From contig JAUWQL010000006.1 in assembly GCA_030611105.1 (NCBI GenBank), forward strand, positions 1 to 52,558: DNA of 52,558 nucleotides. Reading direction: 5' to 3'. The translations under genes were made by a program, and so were the position numbers. Below the pieces are notes generated by a model that was given only the letters and a program-made list of their open reading frames with translations, had not been told where the DNA came from and did no database searches. Source of the stretch: Bacteroidales bacterium. GTDB lineage: Bacteria; Bacteroidota; Bacteroidia; Bacteroidales; UBA12077. Below are positions 9,966-18,875 of this stretch, piece by piece; the first letter of the stretch is position 1, and every line of letters starts with the position of its first letter.

Positions 9966-9994
9966 CCTGCCTGACGGCAGTCAGGGCAGACAGG
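9966..9994. repeat. Imperfect palindromic repeat of the CCTGCC...GGCAGG type
   Basis: The segment begins CCTGCCTGACGGCAGTCAGG and folds into alternative short hairpins. Related GC-rich words occur at 28432-28452 and 35910-35924, always between genes, as expected for a dispersed extragenic palindrome. Confidence 0.5.
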
Positions 9995-10010
9995 TTTGTA
10001 GTTTGTGGTT

Positions 10011-10035
10011 AAGGGAGCGAGAGCTCCCTTTTTTT
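10011..10035 (+). terminator. Rho-independent terminator after gdhA
   Basis: AAGGGAGC pairs perfectly with GCTCCCTT around a GAGA tetraloop and is followed by a T-run. It lies 72 nt after the gdhA stop codon. Confidence 0.9.
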
Positions 10036-10140
10036 ATGTCTTATTGTCATATTTTATAAAAGGCCAATCTAAACATTTATATATTGACAGATGTTTATAT
10101 TTTGGTACATTAATTGTAAATCTAAATCAAAATAAATTAT

Positions 10141-10365
10141 ATGAAGGACTTTATTACAAAACATAAATTCGGTTTTTTATTAGTTATACCAGGAATAATT
10201 GCCGGATATTTATATTGGAAATATGTAGGCTGCGCGAGTGGCACATGCGCTATTACATCAAACTGGCATACTATGGTTTTGTTTGGTGGATTAATAGGTT
10301 ATTTTCTGGGTGATAGTATCGATGATATTATTAAAAAGCGAAAGAAAAAAGAAGAAAAAAATTAA
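10141..10365 (+). CDS. Small two-helix membrane protein, DUF6132-like
   Basis: This 74-residue protein has two predicted transmembrane helices (about residues 10-27 and 45-60). Between them is a short loop GCASGTCAITSN with two cysteines, and the charged tail ends KKRKKKEEKN. Small Bacteroidota proteins with this layout are annotated as DUF6132; I make that match from memory of the pattern. The function is unknown. It lies 29 nt upstream of a thioredoxin-like lipoprotein gene in the same direction. The paired cysteines in the loop and the redox-active neighbour suggest a membrane sulfur or thiol function, but that is inference. Confidence 0.7.
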   Translation: MKDFITKHKFGFLLVIPGIIAGYLYWKYVGCASGTCAITSNWHTMVLFGGLIGYFLGDSIDDIIKKRKKKEEKN

Positions 10366-10394
10366 TATTAGCAAATTCTTAAAATCAAATAAAA

Positions 10395-10907
10395 ATGAGA
10401 AAATTATTATTAGTAATGTTAATTGCTTCAGTTGGTTTTACTCAAGCATGTCAGGGCAATGTTAACGCATCGGAAGATAAGAATGAGGATGAAAAAGTTG
10501 TAACAACCAAATCTCCCAAAACTAATGGAAAAGCAACTGTTACACTTAATAAAGAAGAGTTCAAGAAGAAAGTAATGAATTACGAGGTAAACAAAGAGTG
10601 GAAATTCGAGGGAGATTTACCATGTATTGTTGACTTTTATGCTGATTGGTGTGGACCATGTAAAATTGCATCTCCTATATTGGAAGAAATTGCTCAGGAA
10701 TATAAAGGCAAAATAAATGTTTATAAAGTGGATACTCAAAAAGATCCTGAGTTGGCCTCTGTATTTGGAGTACAAGGAATTCCGGCATTTTTATATTGCC
10801 CTAAAGAAGGACAACCAAGAATGAGTTCCGGAATTGGAAGAACAAAAGAGGAAACCAAAGAAATGTTTAGAAAAGCTATTGAAGATATTTTATTAAATAA
10901 CAATTAG
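10395..10907 (+). CDS. Secreted thioredoxin-fold lipoprotein
   Basis: This 170-residue protein starts with a signal peptide and a lipobox-like end at Cys19 (GFTQAC), then a charged linker to about residue 60. The thioredoxin domain carries the classical active site WCGPC and the cis-proline region GIPAFLY. It would be tethered on the periplasmic side of a membrane and act as a thiol-disulfide oxidoreductase. The active site is that of reducing thioredoxins, so it needs an electron source such as a DsbD/CcdA-type membrane protein, none of which is visible nearby except possibly the small Cys-containing membrane protein just upstream. It converges on the sensor kinase gene, with a shared hairpin terminator between them. 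Confidence 0.85.
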   Translation: MRKLLLVMLIASVGFTQACQGNVNASEDKNEDEKVVTTKSPKTNGKATVTLNKEEFKKKVMNYEVNKEWKFEGDLPCIVDFYADWCGPCKIASPILEEIAQEYKGKINVYKVDTQKDPELASVFGVQGIPAFLYCPKEGQPRMSSGIGRTKEETKEMFRKAIEDILLNNN

Positions 10908-10951
10908 GATTTTTTCTGACAATTGTTTCATTTAGTTAATTGTTGCACTTT

Positions 10952-10983
10952 AAAACCGGGTCTTTTTAAAAGAATCCGGTTTT
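10952..10983. terminator. Bidirectional terminator between the thioredoxin and sensor kinase genes
   Basis: AAAACCGG at 10952-10959 pairs with CCGGTTTT at 10976-10983, and the interior (TCTTTT/AAAAGA) is also complementary. A-runs and T-runs flank both sides, so it can serve both converging genes. Confidence 0.75.
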
Positions 10984-12754
10984 ATTCTACTTTAGGTAAA
11001 GAAAATAGAAATTCAATTCCTCCTTCCTCCTTATTTTTTACACTAATTTCTCCTTTGTGCAAAGCAAGAGCATTTTTAACAATTGCTAATCCTAAACCGG
11101 TGCCACCTAATTTCCTTGATCTGTCGGAGTCAATTCTATAGAATCTTTCAAAAATCCTTGATAAATGTTTATCAGGAATACCTATACCATTATCTGATAA
11201 AGAAAAGTAATAAAAACGATCATCTTCACGATATATCTGAATCTTTATTTTACAATTTGTACCGGCGTAGTTAATGGAGTTTTCCAATAAATTCCTAAAA
11301 ATAGATAACACTAAAGACAGATTACCGTTAACCATTATATCTTCATCCATTAGTAACTCTACTTTCATATTTTTTTCGGAAAGTATATTTTGAAAATCAT
11401 CTAAAACATCATCAATTATTTCATTAACATTCAAGTCCGAAAATGCAAAGAAGTCACCGGTTTCCTCAATTTTACTAAGAATTACAATGTCGTTAAGTAA
11501 ATCTGTTAATCTGTTTGCTTGTGCATCAGCTCTTTCAATAAAATGCCTTTGTTGTCCGGCTTCCATATCCGGCTCATTAATTATTGTTTCCAGATAACCC
11601 TTAATAGAAGTGATTGGCGTTTTTAGTTCATGCGAAATATTGGATGTCATTTGTTGTTTAATGATTCTGCTTTTTTCAAGTTTTGTAATATTCGTTATCA
11701 TAATTTCAAAACTTTTATCATTAAAAATACTACATTGTATTTTAAAGTATTTTCCGCTTTTGTTAATTGAAATTTCTTTACCGGGCAAATTGTCAAAAAT
11801 ATCTAATGTATTTTCCTTTATTGATTTATCAATAAAATCTATTATCGGATTAAATTCAGGGATAGTAAAAAAATCTTCTGCAGATACGGAAAGTTTATTT
11901 GAAATAATATTTAAATATTGAATAAAATGGTTGTTTGTAAGGATTTTCGTTTTTTTATTTGAAAAAAATGCAACACCTTCATTTAGAACGTACAGGTGGT
12001 TGAATAACTTCTCTTTTTCAAGTGCTAATGAATCTTTTGTTTTTATCAGATTATCGTACATATGGATTATTTCATTACCAATTATTCCTAATTCGTCTTT
12101 TGGGAAATCCTGGTTAGTATCGAAATCTTCATCACGTCTTACTTTAATAACGAAATCTTTTAACTTTGTAATTGACTCGGCAAATTTCCGGGTAATAAAA
12201 TCTAAAATAATCCAAATCGAAAGGAATATAATAGCAATAAATAAAAGGAACATATGTTCAGCACGTAAAAAATCCTTAACCTCAATGTTATAAACTACTG
12301 CTACCCTTATAAAATATTCTCCGAAATACCGTGAGTAATAATAATATTCTTTGCCTGTGGTAGCTGATTTTCGAATACTTGTGCCAAAATTTTCATATAA
12401 AGATTCTTGTACTTCAGGCCTGTAAAAATGATTTTTCATTAATGTAAAATCATCCACAAAATTATCATAAAGAACTAGTCCGTGCGAGTTAATTATTGTA
12501 ATGCGAATATCCGGCTGAGGTAGTATTTTTGACAAAGAGTCAACTAATAGAAAATCATTATTCTGAGATAGTGAGTTATAAGAAATAAAATTCTGTATTG
12601 TTTGTGTAATATTTTTTAAAGTATTGTCAAGTTGATTAACACGATATTTCTTTTCTCTTGAAAATTGAAAAACAATAATAATTAAAGTAAATGCAAGAAA
12701 TACGGAAAAAATATAGACAAAAAGTCTTCTGCGGAAAGAAATTTCTTTAAACAT
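10982..12754 (-). CDS. Membrane sensor histidine kinase, PhoR-like (orphan)
   Basis: This 590-residue kinase has an N-terminal transmembrane helix (about 9-30), a periplasmic sensor region, and a second helix (about 166-188). A HAMP-like segment and a PAS-like region (about 260-355) follow. The kinase core has the H-box NISHELKTPITSIKG, the N-box NLLENSINYAG, and the G-boxes DNGIGIP and GGTGLGLAIVKNAL. All catalytic boxes are intact. This layout is common in PhoR/ResE-type kinases. No response regulator gene adjoins it, so the partner is elsewhere. The signal is unknown. The upstream 155 nt hold no gene. Confidence 0.9.
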   Translation of the reverse strand: MFKEISFRRRLFVYIFSVFLAFTLIIIVFQFSREKKYRVNQLDNTLKNITQTIQNFISYNSLSQNNDFLLVDSLSKILPQPDIRITIINSHGLVLYDNFVDDFTLMKNHFYRPEVQESLYENFGTSIRKSATTGKEYYYYSRYFGEYFIRVAVVYNIEVKDFLRAEHMFLLFIAIIFLSIWIILDFITRKFAESITKLKDFVIKVRRDEDFDTNQDFPKDELGIIGNEIIHMYDNLIKTKDSLALEKEKLFNHLYVLNEGVAFFSNKKTKILTNNHFIQYLNIISNKLSVSAEDFFTIPEFNPIIDFIDKSIKENTLDIFDNLPGKEISINKSGKYFKIQCSIFNDKSFEIMITNITKLEKSRIIKQQMTSNISHELKTPITSIKGYLETIINEPDMEAGQQRHFIERADAQANRLTDLLNDIVILSKIEETGDFFAFSDLNVNEIIDDVLDDFQNILSEKNMKVELLMDEDIMVNGNLSLVLSIFRNLLENSINYAGTNCKIKIQIYREDDRFYYFSLSDNGIGIPDKHLSRIFERFYRIDSDRSRKLGGTGLGLAIVKNALALHKGEISVKNKEEGGIEFLFSLPKVE

Positions 12755-12909
12755 CTAATTGCAATTTTGTTTATAGAGACTTTATTGAAAAACTTTGTAA
12801 ACTTAGCTAAAGTTAAAGAATAATTGTACGGAATATTATGCAGAAGGGTAAAATTAACAATTATTTAACCTTAAAAAGCAGTTAGAAAATAACTATCTAA
12901 ATTAACCTT

Positions 12910-13389
12910 TTAAAATCGATGAACATAACCAACCTGAAGAATAACCCAATATGGTGTTGAGCTAAAGTCGCCCCGAATTACATGAATTATTTTGCATACA
13001 CCTGCTTCTACGAAAAAATCTTTATAATAAAAATCATATACCGGTCCTAAATAATAATAATCACAACCACGATCCTGAGATTTTCCAATGGCAGCACCTA
13101 AACAGTGTCGTCTTGCAGCTTTTTCTGATATCTTTAATCCTATATTAAATTGGACTCCATTCGAATTATAAGCTAAATACATTCCGGAAAGGCGAATTCC
13201 AAATGGGTCAATCCAATATCCACATAGAATATTTACATAAGCCGGCATACCACCAACTATTCCAGCTTCTAAAAATGAATTGTTATGTATCTCCAAAGTA
13301 TCATTTTCCGTTTGTGCGTGAGTGAAAAATGGAGATAAGTACAATAAAAAGATGCTGAGAATCAGTAATAATTTTTGAATTTTTTCCAT
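12910..13389 (-). CDS. Secreted hypothetical protein
   Basis: This 159-residue protein has a clear signal peptide (hydrophobic residues about 7-20, cleavage likely after HAQ near 26). The remainder is rich in aromatic residues and short alternating strands (GYWIDPFGIRLSGMYLAY, YYLGPVYDFYYKDFFVEAG), which suggests a small outer-membrane or periplasmic beta-rich protein. I do not recognise a family. It lies between the sensor kinase and the tungstate transporter operon on the same strand, with gaps of 155 and 94 nt, so it is probably its own unit. Confidence 0.65.
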   Translation of the reverse strand: MEKIQKLLLILSIFLLYLSPFFTHAQTENDTLEIHNNSFLEAGIVGGMPAYVNILCGYWIDPFGIRLSGMYLAYNSNGVQFNIGLKISEKAARRHCLGAAIGKSQDRGCDYYYLGPVYDFYYKDFFVEAGVCKIIHVIRGDFSSTPYWVILQVGYVHRF

Positions 13390-13483
13390 CTCTTGTATAT
13401 TTAAGACAAAGTTACTGTCTCAAATATCATAAGTCAAATAAAATAGACTTAGGATAAGGCAAATGTATTAAACCAGTTTTTTG

Positions 13484-14524
13484 TTATGGAATTATTTTAA
13501 TGGCAGTAGATTTGAAAGATACCCAGGCTTCTGATTTTTCTTTAAACTTAAATTTTTGTAATGATTCGTCAGAAATTACTACCGACAGATCAACACCAAT
13601 GTCAATAATAATCTCATGATTTGTCAGGTATGGAATAATTTGTTTAATTTTTCCTTTGAAATTATTCGTTGCACTTGATTCAATTCTATTATTTGAAATA
13701 ATAATTTCCTCTCCACGAATAATAATTTTCCCTTTTTTAATTTCGTCTTTATTAGAAACATTTATTTCCAATGTTCCATTAATTTTAGCAGTATTTATCG
13801 GAGTAAATTCAGCAACAAAGAAGTTTTTAATCCCTGTAAAATTAGCAACAAATTCATTGGCGGGCTTCCGGAAAACTTCTTTAGTTAATCCTTTTTGGAT
13901 TATTTCTCCATCATGTAGTACGGCAACTTTATTTGAAAGCGCAATAGCTTCTTCATAATCATGCGTTACATGTAATATGGTAACCCCACTTTGATTTATC
14001 TGTCGTAATAAATTACGCAAACCACCTTTAAGTTGTATATCGAGTGATGCCAAAGGTTCATCTAAAAGTAAGCAATTGGGGTTTGAAACCAGCATTCGTG
14101 CCAACGCAACACGCTGTAGTTCACCACCTGATAAGTTTTGTGTATTTCGATTTAATAAATGTTTAATACTTGCCAGAGATGCATATTTATTTATTAACTC
14201 ATCTTTATCACTGTTGCTTATCTTTTTTCTTTTTAAAGGATATGCTATATTTTGTTTTACAGTTAAATGTGGAAAAATTGAGTAATCTTGAAAAACAATT
14301 CCTACTTTTCTTTTTTGAATTTTTTCCCGTGTAATATCCAAATTGTTTTGAAATACTTTTCCGGAATCAGGTTTAATTAATCCTGCAATAATTTCTAATA
14401 AAACAGTTTTTCCAACACCCGATTTCCCTAAAAGAACATAGTAATCTCCTTTATTTAATTCCAAATTAATATTTTTAAGTTGGAATTCTCCAAGTTTTAT
14501 TGATATGTCTTTTAGCTTAAGCAT
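13484..14524 (-). CDS. wtpC: ABC transporter ATPase, tungstate/molybdate type
   Basis: This 346-residue ATPase carries Walker A GKSGVGKTVLLE, the signature LSGGELQRVALARM, Walker B CLLLDEPLASLD and the switch histidine in HVTHDYEEA. The C-terminal about 110 residues form a TOBE-like domain, as in ModC/WtpC/CysA-type ATPases. It overlaps wtpB by 8 nt and is the last gene of the four-gene operon. Since the binding protein is of WtpA type, tungstate (possibly molybdate too) is the likely substrate. The 94 nt downstream show no clear terminator. Confidence 0.85.
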   Translation of the reverse strand: MLKLKDISIKLGEFQLKNINLELNKGDYYVLLGKSGVGKTVLLEIIAGLIKPDSGKVFQNNLDITREKIQKRKVGIVFQDYSIFPHLTVKQNIAYPLKRKKISNSDKDELINKYASLASIKHLLNRNTQNLSGGELQRVALARMLVSNPNCLLLDEPLASLDIQLKGGLRNLLRQINQSGVTILHVTHDYEEAIALSNKVAVLHDGEIIQKGLTKEVFRKPANEFVANFTGIKNFFVAEFTPINTAKINGTLEINVSNKDEIKKGKIIIRGEEIIISNNRIESSATNNFKGKIKQIIPYLTNHEIIIDIGVDLSVVISDESLQKFKFKEKSEAWVSFKSTAIKIIP

Positions 14525-15311
14525 TGTTCAATTCTTTTTCTTTTGACAATGTTCTTAATAGAATAAAAAAGACTAAGCACACAATAATAAATACAACAGA
14601 TACAGGTCTTGCATATTTTAAACCGAATGCACCAAATCTTTCGTAAATAAGTATAGGAGTTATCATTGGATGATAAGCTACAATAACTACAGCACCAAAC
14701 TCGCTTAATCCGCGGGCAAACATCATAATTAAGCCCGATAAAATATTTTTCCATGCCAGTGGTAATGAAATTGTAAAAAACACACGAACAGGAGAAGCAC
14801 CAAGATTTAATGCAGTTTTTTCAAGTTTAACGGGCACATTGCTAAACCCATCGCGGGCTGCATTAATTAAAAATGGAATACTTACAAATGCCATTGCTAA
14901 TGCAATTCCTACAGGGTGACCAACAAAGTTTAATCCAACTGAAGATGCGGCTTTTCCTAAAACAGAATCTCTTGATATAAATCCTAAAATAGCAATACCG
15001 GCGGCAGAATGTGGAATTACAATGGGTAAATCGATAATCCCATTTACTAATCTTTTGAATTTAAATTTTGTCCTGGCTAAAAAATAGGCAAGAGGAATTG
15101 CACCAATAGCAAAAAATATAGTTGATAAAAATGATACACGAAGTGTTAACCAAATACTGTCAAGAACTTCGGGATCTTTAGATGTTTCAAATAATTGTAG
15201 TGGAGTAGTGGCTAAAAACATGCTAAGTAGCGGACTAATAATAAAAAGTAAAATTAGCCCGCCAAGTATCAATAATACAATATCAAAATTGCTTAGCTTG
15301 TTTTTGTACAT
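14517..15311 (-). CDS. wtpB: ABC transporter permease, tungstate/molybdate type
   Basis: This 264-residue inner-membrane permease has about six hydrophobic helices. The cytoplasmic EAA-like loop is present (LGASPVRVFFTISLPLAWK), and the region after it contains SEFGAVVIVAYHP, typical of ModB/WtpB/CysT permeases. It starts 2 nt downstream of the lipoprotein gene and overlaps wtpC by 8 nt, so translation is probably coupled. It forms the channel of the transporter, with WtpC as the motor and WtpA as the binding protein. Confidence 0.88.
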   Translation of the reverse strand: MYKNKLSNFDIVLLILGGLILLFIISPLLSMFLATTPLQLFETSKDPEVLDSIWLTLRVSFLSTIFFAIGAIPLAYFLARTKFKFKRLVNGIIDLPIVIPHSAAGIAILGFISRDSVLGKAASSVGLNFVGHPVGIALAMAFVSIPFLINAARDGFSNVPVKLEKTALNLGASPVRVFFTISLPLAWKNILSGLIMMFARGLSEFGAVVIVAYHPMITPILIYERFGAFGLKYARPVSVVFIIVCLVFFILLRTLSKEKELNNA

Positions 15312-15313
15312 GT

Positions 15314-16387
15314 CTATTGTTCGTTAGCCGAAAAATATATTTCATTAATTCCTTTTATAGCTCTGTCGGAGAAAAAATCACAAGCAGGGAATAACCTGAA
15401 AATACCATTATTTGTTGTTTCTGCCCGGCATATCAACAAAATTTCAGATTGATCGTTTCGGTTCATTACTTCGCTAAAAGTAAATACGCCCCTGTATCCA
15501 TCTTTGGCAACCACTAAAAAAATTCCTTCACGGATATTTTTTTGGTTAAACTCAACATGTTTTGCCAGAACATCTTTAAGCATTACACCTGTAAATGGTT
15601 GAGTAGAATGCATTCCTCTTCCACGGCCATAAAAAATAGTGCTAAATTTCTCAATTTGCAAATCTTCAGGGTTTTCTGTTAATGTTTCAACTATTTGGTT
15701 CTCGTTATAAATATCAATTTTAGGAGAATATAAAGGTTTTAATCCTTTGATTGTAACAAATGATTTCGGATATGATTTTACGGTTATTTTTACAGGCTCT
15801 GAAATATTTCTTTCTGTAATTAAATCTCTGGGAACAACTAATTTGTTAACTTCCGGTAAAGGCCACAGATCGTTTGTTTTAGAAGGAACAATTCGCATTA
15901 CCTTGCTGGCAATAATAATTTCTTGCAGCTGATTTGGATAATAAATCTCTCCCCAGCTGATATTTACCTTTTCCCCTTTATCATTTTCAATTTGAACATA
16001 CAGGTCAATAATCGGATTAAATTCTTCTTTGTTTTTTTTATTCAGTTTTATCTGATTTAGAATATCATATAGTGCGTATCCGTCATATCGGTATGCTCCA
16101 ACAAATTTATCGCCATCGTCAGATAAAAGTGTTTCTTTAACAATAACACTTCTAAGTGGTAGTTTTGAAAAATCTACTGTTCCCGGATTTTCTATTTCTC
16201 CTTCTATGCTAATAGTTTGAACAGGTAAAACATAAGTTTCTGCATTATCGTAGAAATCGTTTGTAGCATCTGTCGTATCTGCTGTTAATGCTCGTAAATA
16301 TTTGTTATCATTTGTATTATCAATATTTTTTTCATTACATGCAGTAATGATTAATACAAGTAAAGCAATAATAGTTAAGTTTCTCAT
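15314..16387 (-). CDS. Lipoprotein with two sulfite-oxidase-like (molybdopterin-domain fold) repeats
   Basis: This 357-residue protein has a lipoprotein signal peptide ending LVLIITAC (Cys about 17). Two regions look related to the oxidoreductase molybdopterin-binding fold: about 55-210, starting IEGEIENPGTVDFSKLP and continuing YDGYALYDIL, and about 210-355, containing GVMLKDVL and VVAKDGYRGVFTFSEV. The catalytic-cysteine signature of sulfite oxidases is not evident, so cofactor binding is doubtful. The gene sits inside the tungstate transporter operon, 11 nt after wtpA and 2 nt before wtpB, so it is likely part of the same process. A role in oxyanion or metal-cofactor handling at the membrane is inference. 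The fold assignment is moderate. Confidence 0.6.
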   Translation of the reverse strand: MRNLTIIALLVLIITACNEKNIDNTNDNKYLRALTADTTDATNDFYDNAETYVLPVQTISIEGEIENPGTVDFSKLPLRSVIVKETLLSDDGDKFVGAYRYDGYALYDILNQIKLNKKNKEEFNPIIDLYVQIENDKGEKVNISWGEIYYPNQLQEIIIASKVMRIVPSKTNDLWPLPEVNKLVVPRDLITERNISEPVKITVKSYPKSFVTIKGLKPLYSPKIDIYNENQIVETLTENPEDLQIEKFSTIFYGRGRGMHSTQPFTGVMLKDVLAKHVEFNQKNIREGIFLVVAKDGYRGVFTFSEVMNRNDQSEILLICRAETTNNGIFRLFPACDFFSDRAIKGINEIYFSANEQ

Positions 16388-16398
16388 AATCGAATAAT

Positions 16399-17361
16399 TT
16401 ATTTATTAGGTTTTGCGTATTGTTTAAGTTTCTCAGGAATTGAATTATAGGTTTCAGAATATGCAGGAATCATAGATGGTTGCCCGTTTTCTTCCATTAT
16501 TTTCGTGCCTCCTTGTTTCGATAATACAAAATCAACAAATTTTATTGCAAGTTCTTTGTTGGGTGCATTTTCTAAAATGGTAATTCCGTAAACCATTGGC
16601 TGACCGGTTTTAGTTATAGTCGTTCCTGGAGTTTTACCTGTAATATCAACATTTGCGTTTTTATAAAATTCTAGTAATTCAGGATTTTTTAGATTGATGG
16701 AATCCGATAAAATAACATATTTTAATTCGTGCTGTTGTGCTACCGATCTGTATAAGAATAAATAATCGATAGTGTTTGATTCTAACAAAGCCAATAAATC
16801 AACTTCTTTCGGACGAATATATTCTTGATTTTTTGCTGTAATTTTGTTCGCAAAACCAGCTTGATTATAATACTGTTCGGCTAATTGAGAAGTTAATATA
16901 GCCCGATAACCGCAAGGGTCAGAATTAGGATCAGAGCGTCCAAAAAATACATCTTCACGTAATAAAATTTCGTACCAGTTTTGAGCATTAATTTCGTTTG
17001 AATACTTTGATGCATCATGGTAAACGATTGCCATTTCGTTACTGGCAAATTGTATATTCCAGTTAGTGTAATCAGGTATTAATAATTCATCAATAATTGC
17101 GTAATCGGCAGAAGCCATAATATCACAGTCTTTGTTGAGATCAGTAATTTTGCGTGCACATTTTACACTTCCTGCTGATTCTAACAAAATTTCAATTCCG
17201 GGATTTTTTTTCTGAAATTCGTCTTTCATTTGCTTAAACGGAACAGAAAGGCTACCTGCGTGAAAAATGATTAGTTTATTGTTTTCTTTGTTTTTAGTTG
17301 TACAACTAACTAATATTAAAGCTGCAAGTACAATGTTTAATAATAATGTAATTCTTCTCAT
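16399..17361 (-). CDS. wtpA: Tungstate-binding lipoprotein of the WtpA family
   Basis: This 320-residue periplasmic binding protein has a lipoprotein signal (LAALILVSC). It matches the WtpA pattern closely: HAGSLSVPF at the start of the mature protein, ESAGSVKCARKITDL, DIMASADYAIIDELLIPDY, NWYEIL, and SDPNSDPCGYRA. WtpA proteins of archaea bind tungstate and molybdate with high affinity, with preference for tungstate. It is the first gene of the operon wtpA-lipoprotein-wtpB-wtpC. A possible -7 box TATTTTTG lies at 17390-17397 on the minus strand. Tungstate uptake fits an anaerobe with tungsten-dependent aldehyde:ferredoxin or formate enzymes, none of which lies in this window. Confidence 0.88.
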   Translation of the reverse strand: MRRITLLLNIVLAALILVSCTTKNKENNKLIIFHAGSLSVPFKQMKDEFQKKNPGIEILLESAGSVKCARKITDLNKDCDIMASADYAIIDELLIPDYTNWNIQFASNEMAIVYHDASKYSNEINAQNWYEILLREDVFFGRSDPNSDPCGYRAILTSQLAEQYYNQAGFANKITAKNQEYIRPKEVDLLALLESNTIDYLFLYRSVAQQHELKYVILSDSINLKNPELLEFYKNANVDITGKTPGTTITKTGQPMVYGITILENAPNKELAIKFVDFVLSKQGGTKIMEENGQPSMIPAYSETYNSIPEKLKQYAKPNK

Positions 17362-17431
17362 TTTAATTTGTAGTTTAAATCAGGATATGCAAAAATAAAC
17401 ATAACGACTAAAAAAAGAAATGATTATTACA

Positions 17432-17686
17432 TTATTTATACTTTATTTTAAGAAAAAGTATAGTTGCTGCAAAAACCAATGTTACTCCATTTGCCAGAAT
17501 AATAGGCAGGTCATTTTTGAAGACACCATAAATTAACCACAAAATAATACCTGTAGTTAATAAAGCATACATTCCCAGTGATAAATCCTTAGTATGTCTT
17601 GTTCGTATTGCTTTTACCGCCTGCGGTATAAACGAAATTGTAGTGCATGTTGCAGCTACAAGCCCAAGAATAGTTATGAAATTCAT
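17432..17686 (-). CDS. SemiSWEET-family small sugar transporter
   Basis: This 84-residue protein has three transmembrane helices, the size of a bacterial SemiSWEET that dimerises to form a sugar pore. The PQ-loop signature is present as SFIPQAVKAIRTRHTKDLSL, followed by a 'GIILWLIYGV' helix. The substrate is probably a mono- or disaccharide by family knowledge. It stands alone; the downstream 293 nt (17687-17979) hold no gene, only repeated 'CGCAAAG/TTTGCG' words. Confidence 0.88.
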   Translation of the reverse strand: MNFITILGLVAATCTTISFIPQAVKAIRTRHTKDLSLGMYALLTTGIILWLIYGVFKNDLPIILANGVTLVFAATILFLKIKYK

Positions 17687-17979
17687 AAAACCATTATTTA
17701 TTATTGTAATTCTATATATTAGGGTATTTATTTAGCAGGTTTAAATGTCTGTATATCATCTTATTCCACGCAAAGACTGCAAAACCTTATGCAAAGATTG
17801 CTAAGATTAAATAGTTTATTATAAGTTTTTTGCGTTTTTTGCGATTCATCTGCGTACTTTGCGAGAAATAATATTGTTTTATTTTTCAATTAGTTATACC
17901 TCCTAAATAATTATATATTAGGATAACAAAATGTTGTTTTGAGGGTGAATTTATTTAATCAAGCTAAAGAAAGGATTTG

Positions 17980-18810
17980 TTAAAGCAATTTAATTCCATC
18001 TTTGTTTAGTTCTACAATCTTTTGCTTATATAAATTTCCCAAGCCATTTTTGAAGGCTTTTTTACTCAAACCTAATATGCGTTTTATATCTTCCGGGGCA
18101 CTTTTATCTGTCAAATTCAGGAAACCATCGTTTTCTTTTAATGCAGAAAGAATAATGTCGGAATTGGGGTCAATGCTGTTTTTATAACCTGCGGGTTCTA
18201 AAATAATATCTATTTTACCATCCTCTCTTACTTGCTTTACGAATCCTTTTATTCTATCTCCGGGTTTAATGTTCTTATGAATGTCAGATTTAAAGATTAA
18301 TCCTTTATACATATTGTTAACGATTACATTCATTCCTAATTCGGTCATATTGTAAAGTAACAGATCAACCTCATCTCCTGTATTTACATCTATTTCAGTA
18401 GTAAATGTAAACTCATTTACTTTGCTCGAGCCAATTAATCGTTCGGTTTGTTCATCTTCCAGCAGAAAAATTAAATACCAATTACCTTCCTTCATTTTTT
18501 CCGTTTGCTCGGCAAAAGGAACCATTAAATCTTTCGGTAAACCCCAGTCCATAAAAGCTCCATAATCATTAACTTCTTTTACCTTTAAATAAGCAAATTC
18601 TTCAAATTGAACATAAGGCTTTAATGTTGTAGCTACAATACGATCTTCAGAATCTTTATAAACAAAAACTTCAATTTCATCTCCAATTTTTAAATCATCA
18701 TCTACGTAAGCGTTTGGTAAAAGTACTTCGTTACCGTCATTATCTGTCAGGTAATAGCCATTATCTGTTGATCTGGCAGCTATAAGTTTGTTTATTATTC
18801 CAATTTCCAT
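17980..18810 (-). CDS. S1 RNA-binding domain protein, CvfB-like
   Basis: This 276-residue protein is built of S1-type OB-fold domains followed by a C-terminal winged-helix-like region (residues about 220-276, KRILGLSKKAFKNGLG). Characteristic strands are VKEVNDYGAFMDWGLPKDLM and VKQVREDGKIDI. This order is that of the CvfB/YitL family, which binds RNA. It begins 65 nt downstream of the methyltransferase start-to-stop unit on the same strand. The role in gene expression is by homology; the target RNA is unknown. Confidence 0.85.
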   Translation of the reverse strand: MEIGIINKLIAARSTDNGYYLTDNDGNEVLLPNAYVDDDLKIGDEIEVFVYKDSEDRIVATTLKPYVQFEEFAYLKVKEVNDYGAFMDWGLPKDLMVPFAEQTEKMKEGNWYLIFLLEDEQTERLIGSSKVNEFTFTTEIDVNTGDEVDLLLYNMTELGMNVIVNNMYKGLIFKSDIHKNIKPGDRIKGFVKQVREDGKIDIILEPAGYKNSIDPNSDIILSALKENDGFLNLTDKSAPEDIKRILGLSKKAFKNGLGNLYKQKIVELNKDGIKLL

Positions 18811-18875
18811 AAGTAGTGCAAATGTATGAAATACTTTCGTTTAGAAATAATTTGAAACGAATCTTTGAATACCCA

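Noticed and set aside
13484-17361. Calling the transporter a molybdate (modABC) system
   Set aside because: The binding protein follows the WtpA pattern (HAGSLSVPF, SADYAIIDELLIPDY) rather than classical ModA, so tungstate type is preferred; molybdate transport is still possible.
17760-17870. Repeated CGCAAAG/TTTGCG words as a functional array
   Set aside because: The words are irregularly spaced and imperfect, with no dyad of useful length and no gene. They resemble common degenerate intergenic sequence.
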